A DNA stretch of 64,000 nt from Anastatus disparis (Eukaryota; Arthropoda; Insecta; Hymenoptera; Eupelmidae), in contig JAFFSR010000316.1 of the NCBI GenBank assembly GCA_017163975.1, forward strand, positions 1,896,001-1,960,000, read 5' to 3'. Positions 57,918 to 64,000 of the stretch are shown in pieces. The position numbers were made by a program, and so were the translations under genes. How positions within the stretch are numbered: position 1 is the stretch's first letter; each line of letters begins with the position of its first letter. Below the pieces are notes generated by a model. That model did not search any database, had not been told where the DNA came from, and saw only the letters and a program-made list of their open reading frames with translations.

Positions 57918-58736
57918 ATGGCTGGTCAAAAGAGAAGCCTGGAGCAGACATTTGGTAATGACTTGGCATATTTAATAAAACAAAATAGCAAGAAAAATTA
58001 TTGGCAGCAGGTTCTGCCAATGGTCTACGGGCTGAACAGCTCTTTTGGAAAAATTATCCAGGTAGGCCTGGAGAATATAGGCGGCGAAGGCAAAAAGGAG
58101 TTTGCACCCGTGGTACGCTTCTGTGGAGCCAATTTTCAAGGTCTACCTCTGTCACTAGACTGTTGGGAGGCGTTGAAGGAGGAATTTGATAAAATTGAAG
58201 ATTTTTTCACTTGCTATAATGAGGAATCTATGCTTGATCAGCGGCTATCTATTCCAGGATACACTATCCGTTTTATGATTAGTTTTTACGAGAGAGCTTT
58301 TGAATTGGTACCCAATGACGCAGAACCAGGAGGAGAGGAGTGTGGTGGATCGCCGAAAAAATATGGTCGATTTAATCGGTCACTAGTATTTAAGCGTGTC
58401 ACGTTTGAACGTTTAAAAGATTTATCAAAATGTATAGATTACAGAATTAGATATTTAAATACTGTTGCAAAATCTGTGGATTATATATTACGAGAAATGG
58501 TTGCAAATATGAAAAATGTATTAGAAAAAAGTCAGAAATCTCAATATGTATACTTTACTTCTAGCGATATAAAAAACACAATGTCTAGTTTTAATGATCA
58601 TTTTGTAAGTGATCTCATCGAATTATTAAAAAAGAATAATCTAGTTTTAGGAAAAGAAGATTTGTTTATAATTATACACGAATTTATTATTTATCATATG
58701 TACACACTAGTTAATTGTATGAATTCTACGTTGTAA
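57918..58736 (+). CDS. Conserved Polinton protein, 272 aa, unknown
   Basis: Start ATG 57918 (MAGQKRSLEQTF), supported by the TATA box. The region FGKIIQVGLENIGGEGKKEF followed by PLSLDCWEALKEEFDKIEDF has strand-strand-helix character and resembles the layout of PC4-type single-strand DNA-binding domains. This is a weak inference. The C-terminal half (FERLKDLSKCIDYRIRYLN onward) is helical and lysine-rich. Similar proteins occupy the last position in other insect Polintons, in my recollection. Intact. Confidence 0.5.
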   Translation: MAGQKRSLEQTFGNDLAYLIKQNSKKNYWQQVLPMVYGLNSSFGKIIQVGLENIGGEGKKEFAPVVRFCGANFQGLPLSLDCWEALKEEFDKIEDFFTCYNEESMLDQRLSIPGYTIRFMISFYERAFELVPNDAEPGGEECGGSPKKYGRFNRSLVFKRVTFERLKDLSKCIDYRIRYLNTVAKSVDYILREMVANMKNVLEKSQKSQYVYFTSSDIKNTMSSFNDHFVSDLIELLKKNNLVLGKEDLFIIIHEFIIYHMYTLVNCMNSTL

Positions 58737-59105
58737 TGTTTTATTATTAATAATAAATGTTGTTAAACTTTAAAACGTGAGTATTTCATTTACCATGTTC
58801 ATTACCAATTCCTCAACCTTCATACACACAGTAATATTACAAATTATATATTTCACGATTCAATATAAAATTTTTATTATTTTAGTATTTAAAAGTATTT
58901 AGTTGCAAATTGAAATCTTTTAAATTAATATTTTATGACTCAATATAAATTTTAATAATCAAAAAGTATCATGTTACATATTAAAATATTTAAAATTTTT
59001 AAATATCGATTAAAATATTTTTCATCCCCACTCTAAATTTAGGGGTCAGTGACCCTTCAGTTTATCCTCACTCTAAATTTCTAGGTGGGGATAAGTGACC
59101 CTCCA
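58737..59105. other. Polinton 3' spacer, no gene seen
   Basis: AT-rich. A short direct repeat (CTCTAAATTTAGGGGTCAGTGACCCT / CTCTAAATTTCTAGGTGGGG...GTGACCCT, 59032-59103, given in part) abuts the right terminal repeat. Confidence 0.6.
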
Positions 59106-59236
59106 GTTGTTCGGGTACCATGCCTAACAAGCCCCCTACTTCACCTTCTCAGAGGTCATTGATTCACCGGTCAGTAACCTTTGGGGTGGTGGAGTGGGGG
59201 TTTGTTTTGACGGTCCATGGTGCCCCTATAACTACT
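59106..59236 (-). repeat. Polinton right terminal inverted repeat
   Basis: Complement of 40934-41062, ending ATAACTACT at 59236. Confidence 0.9.
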
Positions 59237-59242
59237 TAAATG
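59237..59242. repeat. Polinton 6-bp target duplication, right
   Basis: TAAATG, identical to 40928-40933. Confidence 0.95.
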
Positions 59243-59423
59243 TTATTAGCAATTTTCGATAAAATACCAACAAATCAGCTTGCTTAATAGGGAATCGCTG
59301 AAAGGAATATTGCTGAATCGGTAAGGTGCTAGAAGGATAGAAGCTGCAAGGGTATTCACAAAAATGGATTAACACAGACAAATATACAAGAATATGATAA
59401 AATATCACACTACGTAGTCGTGG

Positions 59424-60150
59424 GATTATTGCTCCAAACTTACAAAAACTACTTACTAGGAGAGTATCACAACTCTGGATCATGGATTTTGCTCAAACTT
59501 TGAGATAAGTTTTCAAATTTCAAAATATGGAAGAAAGCAGAATTTTAGACACCAATGCTCAATATTTCTCTAGTTATAGGTAATTAAAGAAAATCACTAT
59601 AAAAATTGCTAGATTTTTAAACGCATATAGTTCTTTAGCATTGATAGCTAGAAGCTTGAAACTCTTTTTAAATAAAAGCTGAGCTCAAATTCTTTCAAAA
59701 TAGTAGTTATAGCATGTTAAAATACTATTTTTTCCCAAAGTTATGGCGCAATAAACATTGGACCTGAGTTTTCTTTTTAGAACATTAATTAATAACAAAA
59801 GCTGAAATTCGGTCAATCTTTATTACGTTATAACTTTGGGAAAAAATAATATTTTGACATGCTATAACTACTTTTTGGAAAGGATTTGAGCTCAGCTTTC
59901 ATTTAAAAAAAGCTTCAAGCTTCTAGATATCAATGCTAAGGAAATATGTGTTTAAAAATCTAGTAACTTTTTTAGTGATTTTCTTTAATTCCCTATAACT
60001 AGAGAAATATTGAGCATTGGTGTCTAAAATTATGTTTCCTTCCATATTTTGACATTTGAAAACTTATCACAAAGTTTGAGCGAAATCCGTGATCTGGAGT
60101 TGTGATACTCTCCAAGTTAGTTTTGTAAATAAGTTTAGGCTCAATAATAA
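59424..60150. repeat. ~725-bp palindromic element
   Basis: Arms run from GATTATTGCTCC (59424) and GGAGAGTATCACAACTC (about 59459) to GAGTTGTGATACTCTCC (about 60098) and GGCTCAATAATA (about 60140). They pair along about 330 bp each around about 59780. No target duplication was identified. Non-coding. Confidence 0.7.
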
Positions 60151-60966
60151 TTAAAAAAAAAAATAAGATTTTTATTACCAAACCAAAAAAATTGGTGTGG
60201 CAGTCTTTAGGACTGGCCGACAGAAGTGAAACTTCTTTACGAAGTTATAGAACTCATAAATATTTATTTAAGTTCTATCACTGTTTTATTTAATTTTAAA
60301 ATAATTTTTAAATTAAATAATTATAAAATTAAATAAAACTAAAATTAAAATAATTTAATTTATTTAAGGAATTAATTTTTTTTTATTTTAAATGAGATAG
60401 TGTATAAAATTTTTGTTAATAATATTTATTTCACAAAAATACTATTTAAAAAATGCAGGGAAGAGAGGGGTTTACCATATAACATTATAGAGAAAGAAAG
60501 AAAAAGAGAAAACGAGTGCTGTTGCTTCTTTATTAATTCAGATCAGATTCAGATATTTGTATTGCATATATAGTGTACATATACTATATCTGTGCGTTTG
60601 ACTTCAAGTCAGTCCCGCGAATTTTTCTTTATACGTATTTAGTACCTTGATTTACATATAGGAGGCGCGGACGCTCCTCCTGTATATATACACTTCCGTT
60701 TCATTAGTTCCGTTGCATGTACCGTCATCAAATCAATCCACTCCCGTATATTTTTTTTATACGTCTCTTATGACAAGTATACACCGTCGGTAAAGTTTCA
60801 CTTCAAAATTTTAACTAACTTTTTAGTTTGTTTAAACTAACATTTCCGTTTGGAATATTTAAAAAAATGTAAGCAGATTAAATGTTACTGCAATACCATA
60901 AAGTTTATGGTTAATATCTAAAATGATTCAAGTGCTAGCACACAAAAAAAAATCTCGCTATGGGTA
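60151..60966. other. AT-rich DNA with a short hairpin
   Basis: A GGAGGCGCGGACGCTCCTCC hairpin lies at 60661-60680. No gene is seen. Confidence 0.5.
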
Positions 60967-61210
60967 TGTTGGATATATGCACACTCATACTAGGTGTCGC
61001 CACCTATTGAAATAATGTAATGAACAGTTGAAGCAAGTCGTCGCGTCTCGTCGTAGTTTCTTGTTCAGTTCAAGTCCGTCTGTTCATGTCAGAAGTACTT
61101 TTAATATAAAAGGATATTGCTTTATAGTATTTGAATTATTTTGTAATTAATAGAATAAAGACTTTATTAATAATAAGATTGTGTTCTATTTTTAATCTTA
61201 TTATTTATCA
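60967..61210 (+). mobile_element. 5' LTR of a copia-like element, 244 bp
   Basis: Begins TGTTGGATATATG and ends TTATTTATCA (TG...CA). It contains TATAAAAG (61105-61112) and AATAAA (61154-61159) and is followed directly by a copia-type primer site. The partner LTR lies beyond the window, so this rests on structure alone. Confidence 0.7.
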
Positions 61211-61224
61211 GGTTATGAGCCCAG
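61211..61224 (+). promoter_or_regulatory. Primer-binding site, half-tRNA type
   Basis: GGTTATGAGCCCAG starts at the base after the LTR. It differs at one base from the initiator-tRNA(Met) anticodon-region primer site used by copia elements. Confidence 0.7.
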
Positions 61225-61343
61225 AGTGCTTCTAACTGCGCGTATTGTAAAATAAATTGAGAAAGGGATTTTTGTAGTTCGGTGCGTGCGTTGGTTTGTT
61301 TGGTGGTTTTGCTATTTTTTGTCTCCTGGTGGAAGCGTCGGAG

Positions 61344-61914
61344 ATGGCGAGTGGAGGAGCAAAAAGACAGGATGAAGGACAGCGGGGAGAAAGAAAGGAG
61401 TTGACTCCGGGTAAGAGTTTTGTCTTTTAATTCTCTCTCAATGACATACGGCAGTAATGGCGTCGTATGCGCGTTAGTAAAAAGAAAGCTAGACAGAGAT
61501 AGCTAGCGTCGTGCGCTAGTCTATAGTGAGAGAGAGTGAGAGAGAAATAAAACGAGTCGCCATGTTGGATGATATGACGCGAGGTAAAGCCGGAAAGCGA
61601 CAGGTTCGTGCGTGTTTGTTCGATCTTCTTATGTTATATACATGCATATATATGTATATGTGTATGTATATGTATATACATAGAAGGAAGAGGACCGTGC
61701 ACGCACGAAATAATTATGATTATTAATAAAAAAAAAAATGATGATAAACGACGGCAATATATAAAAGAAAATATTTGTTGATTAAACACGTGTGTGTACG
61801 TGTATGTATGTATATATATATATATATATAAGTATATATAAAAGAAATGCGCGCATAGAGTCAGAATAAAGTTATGACAGTACAGACTGAAATATATATG
61901 TATGTATGTACGTG

Positions 61915-61970
<56 letters not shown>

Positions 61971-64000
61971 AATAACATGAATAGTGTATGCAACCGATAA
62001 AAACTGGTCTGAATTTTTCCTTTTTATTTTTTTTATGATAGTGATCGTGTATGAATGACTGTAAATAAAATTATTAAAATGAAAATGGCTGACGTGTATT
62101 TGTGTGTGTAAATATGAGTTTGTGCATGCCGCGCATCCATGTTTAAGGCAGATATGTATGTATGTATATGTATATGTATTAGTTTTGTGTCTGCAGCACA
62201 AGACTAAATAAAGGTTGCAAATATACATAGAATTGATAAAATTTAACCTATAAATTTAAATAATGAAATCTAGTTTTGAATTTTTTTTAAATTAAAATAT
62301 ATTATGTGAACAGATGAAACGAGCCTTTTATTGTTTCTTAAAACGCAAGAGGCAATTCTCGATCTACGATGGAAACATCGCGATGAAAAAATATTTGTAG
62401 AGATGACAGAAAATAGTATACTATTTGTCACAGAGTCAGAAGTTAAATATGGACTAGGTACCGTAAATACGATTAAATTTTTAATTTGATTTTAAATATG
62501 TGATAATATCTGTGTTCGGTATATTACACATAAAATTGAATAAATTTTATAAATTAAATAAAAAGCTATAGCTAATTTCTCAAAATTGCGTTGTAAGTGT
62601 GATCTACTTGTGTTCAGTATGTCATATATGCAAGAGCAATTGAGCAAATTTATATGTATTGAACCAAAACTGAGACAAATTCTGGTGACAAGGCTTGTGT
62701 TAGGCATGGTACCTGAATTTAACCTCAAAAATAATTTCAAATAGTAATTAAAATTAATTAATTGAAATAAAATTGACATCACTTGAGTTCAGTGAGTCAT
62801 ATTGATTCATAATATTAATTTATGATTGGTTTTATAGATCTTGAATTCGTTACTGAAGAGGAGTACAAGCTCGTAAAACAAGCAGTAAATGAAAAGAAAG
62901 AAAAGGGGGACAGACTGTTCATGCCTTACTGTGCGACAGGTGGCCACATCACGACAGATGAAGCGACAGTTGAAGACGGAGTTATGGACAGAGAAAAGAC
63001 TGATGGGCATGGCAGTAAGACAGATGAGTCAGAGAAAGAGACGGAATCAGAAGACAGAGCGAGTGGAACGACAAAAGCAAAATTGGCAGGTAAACAAATA
63101 GTAGTAAAATCTAACGAACTATTAACAAATAAAATGTATGTAAATAGAAATTTTAATGTTTCATCATTGAAACAAATTGAAAAGGGTGACAATAAATTTT
63201 ATGAGAAAAATATTTCTAAGAATAAAAATTCTGATATAGGCTTAACCAAAGAAGTGGACGAACTAAAGGCTGAAATTGCTTCTTTAAAGCTAGAAATGGC
63301 AAAAAGAAAGAAAAGTGAAGAGAAGAGAAGGAAAGTAGACGAGAAAAGAACGGATGATTTGATTGCTCTGATTATCAGAGAAAGAGAGGCAATGCAGAAT
63401 TATAATTCTGAAACTTTGGATAAAATGAGAACAGAATTTAAAAGGAAAGTAACGACAGTTGATATGGCAGAAGCGACGGATAAAATTAAAGAAAGCCAGA
63501 CGACAGCTAAGGTAAACAATGAATTTGATAATGACATATTTAATAATGATGGTTTCGGGAATTCGACAGTCATAGATGAACAGGAACTATCACGCTTAAT
63601 TCAGACAGAGGTTAATAAAAGACTTAATATAGAAAATAATAGTATTTTAAATATTTCTAAACAGTTGACAGAAACTATTAAAACAGGACTGACTGGAAAA
63701 GACGGATCAATAAAACATGACTATAAACTAACTACTCAAATTAAATATGAAAATTTTTTAGATTATTTTTTGTCTGAATTAAGATCATTGGATTTATTGT
63801 ATGTTGTAGACAGTACAGTTGTAGTAAATGAAAATTTATCAGAAAGTTTAAAAGAAAAACATAAATATAGAGTACGTGATATTTTAATTAATAGAATAGA
63901 TAAAAATTATCATGCTAGAGTAATGGAAATAAAAGATCCAATTGAATTGTTAGATAAAATTAAAGAAATTAAAGTAAGTGAAGTAAATGTGACTCCATCT
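61344..64000 (+). CDS. Copia-like Gag with two upstream exons, partial
   Basis: I predict exons 61344-61410, 62314-62457 and 62838 to beyond 64000. Both introns (903 and 380 bp) are GT/AG and both joins are phase 1, leaving a continuous frame. Exon 1 is basic (MASGGAKRQDEGQRGERKEL). Exon 2 is helical (LLLFLKTQEAILDLRWKHRD), faintly like the start of a Myb/SANT-like DNA-binding domain. Exon 3 has a charged linker, a coiled coil (EVDELKAEIASLKLEMAKRK, about 63250-63310), and from about 63720 a Gag-type core (YENFLDYFLSELRSLDLLYV, YRVRDILINRID, DPIELLDKIKEIK). The frame has no stop before the window ends. Intron 1 holds long (TA)n/(TATG)n repeats. The alternative is that translation starts inside exon 3 and the upstream exons are chance. 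Confidence 0.6.

Larger units (their letters stand above)
40934..59236 (+). mobile_element. Polinton/Maverick, 18.3 kb, ends complete
   Basis: A large virus-like DNA transposon with inverted termini starting AGTAGTTATAGGGGCACC, perfect TAAATG duplications and the hallmark gene set: protein-primed polB, retroviral-type integrase with chromodomain, packaging ATPase, adenain-like protease, major capsid and penton. Most genes read rightward in a tight cluster (50893-58736). Two genes read leftward (41903-42718, 50199-50414). A 499-bp MITE sits in a predicted polB intron. At least six genes carry stops or frameshifts, so this copy is a recent fossil. Confidence 0.95.

Noticed and set aside
61634..62228. 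Minus-strand frames with (IY)n stretches
   Set aside because: Products of TA/TATG repeats in the predicted first intron of the copia-like gag.

Overview
The window is eukaryotic, AT-rich and almost wholly made of transposable elements. I see no ordinary single-copy host gene. Spliced genes, long microsatellites, Helitrons, a PHD-ORF1 LINE, a copia-like LTR element with a half-tRNA type primer site and a Polinton/Maverick together suggest an arthropod, most probably an insect. The species cannot be fixed from this sequence.

Layout. 1-10.06 kb: a decayed Helitron (A, + strand), with two inverted-repeat insertions in its replicase region. One of these insertions (1304-3663) itself contains further hairpins. 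10.09-13.0 kb: a second Helitron family on the minus strand, cut at its helicase by the 3' end of Helitron A. 13.1-13.5 kb: a GAGACA-type minisatellite. 13.5-18.29 kb: Helitron B, a relative of A that keeps the N-terminal part (OTU-like remnant, zinc finger, Rep) but has lost the helicase; a 1.17-kb solo LTR sits in it. 19-20.8 kb: a fully palindromic TA-flanked element and a TTAA-flanked MITE with another MITE nested in it. 21.47-28.27 kb: a second copy of the same LTR, split by three LINE 3' ends in tandem, one of them an almost complete LINE. 28.3-40.9 kb: palindromic MITEs, a ~165-bp tandem array and a decayed minus-strand gag.

40934-59236 is a Polinton/Maverick with complete ends: 6-bp TAAATG target duplications, ~130-bp inverted repeats beginning AG, and a near-complete gene set. 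The set is protein-primed DNA polymerase B (spliced), packaging ATPase, a PLA2-domain virion protein, chromodomain integrase, penton, a virion core protein, major capsid protein, adenain-like protease and several uncharacterised genes. Many genes are broken by single stops or frameshifts, so the copy looks inactive. Between polB and the ATPase, on the opposite strand, lies an intact 71-codon gene resembling the C-terminal domain of PPP1R15/GADD34. That domain recruits protein phosphatase 1 to dephosphorylate eIF2alpha. This is the most interesting item in the window.

60967-64000 begins a copia-type LTR element (LTR, primer site, gag). Its gag frame joins in phase, through two predicted introns, to two upstream exons; the element runs off the end of the window.
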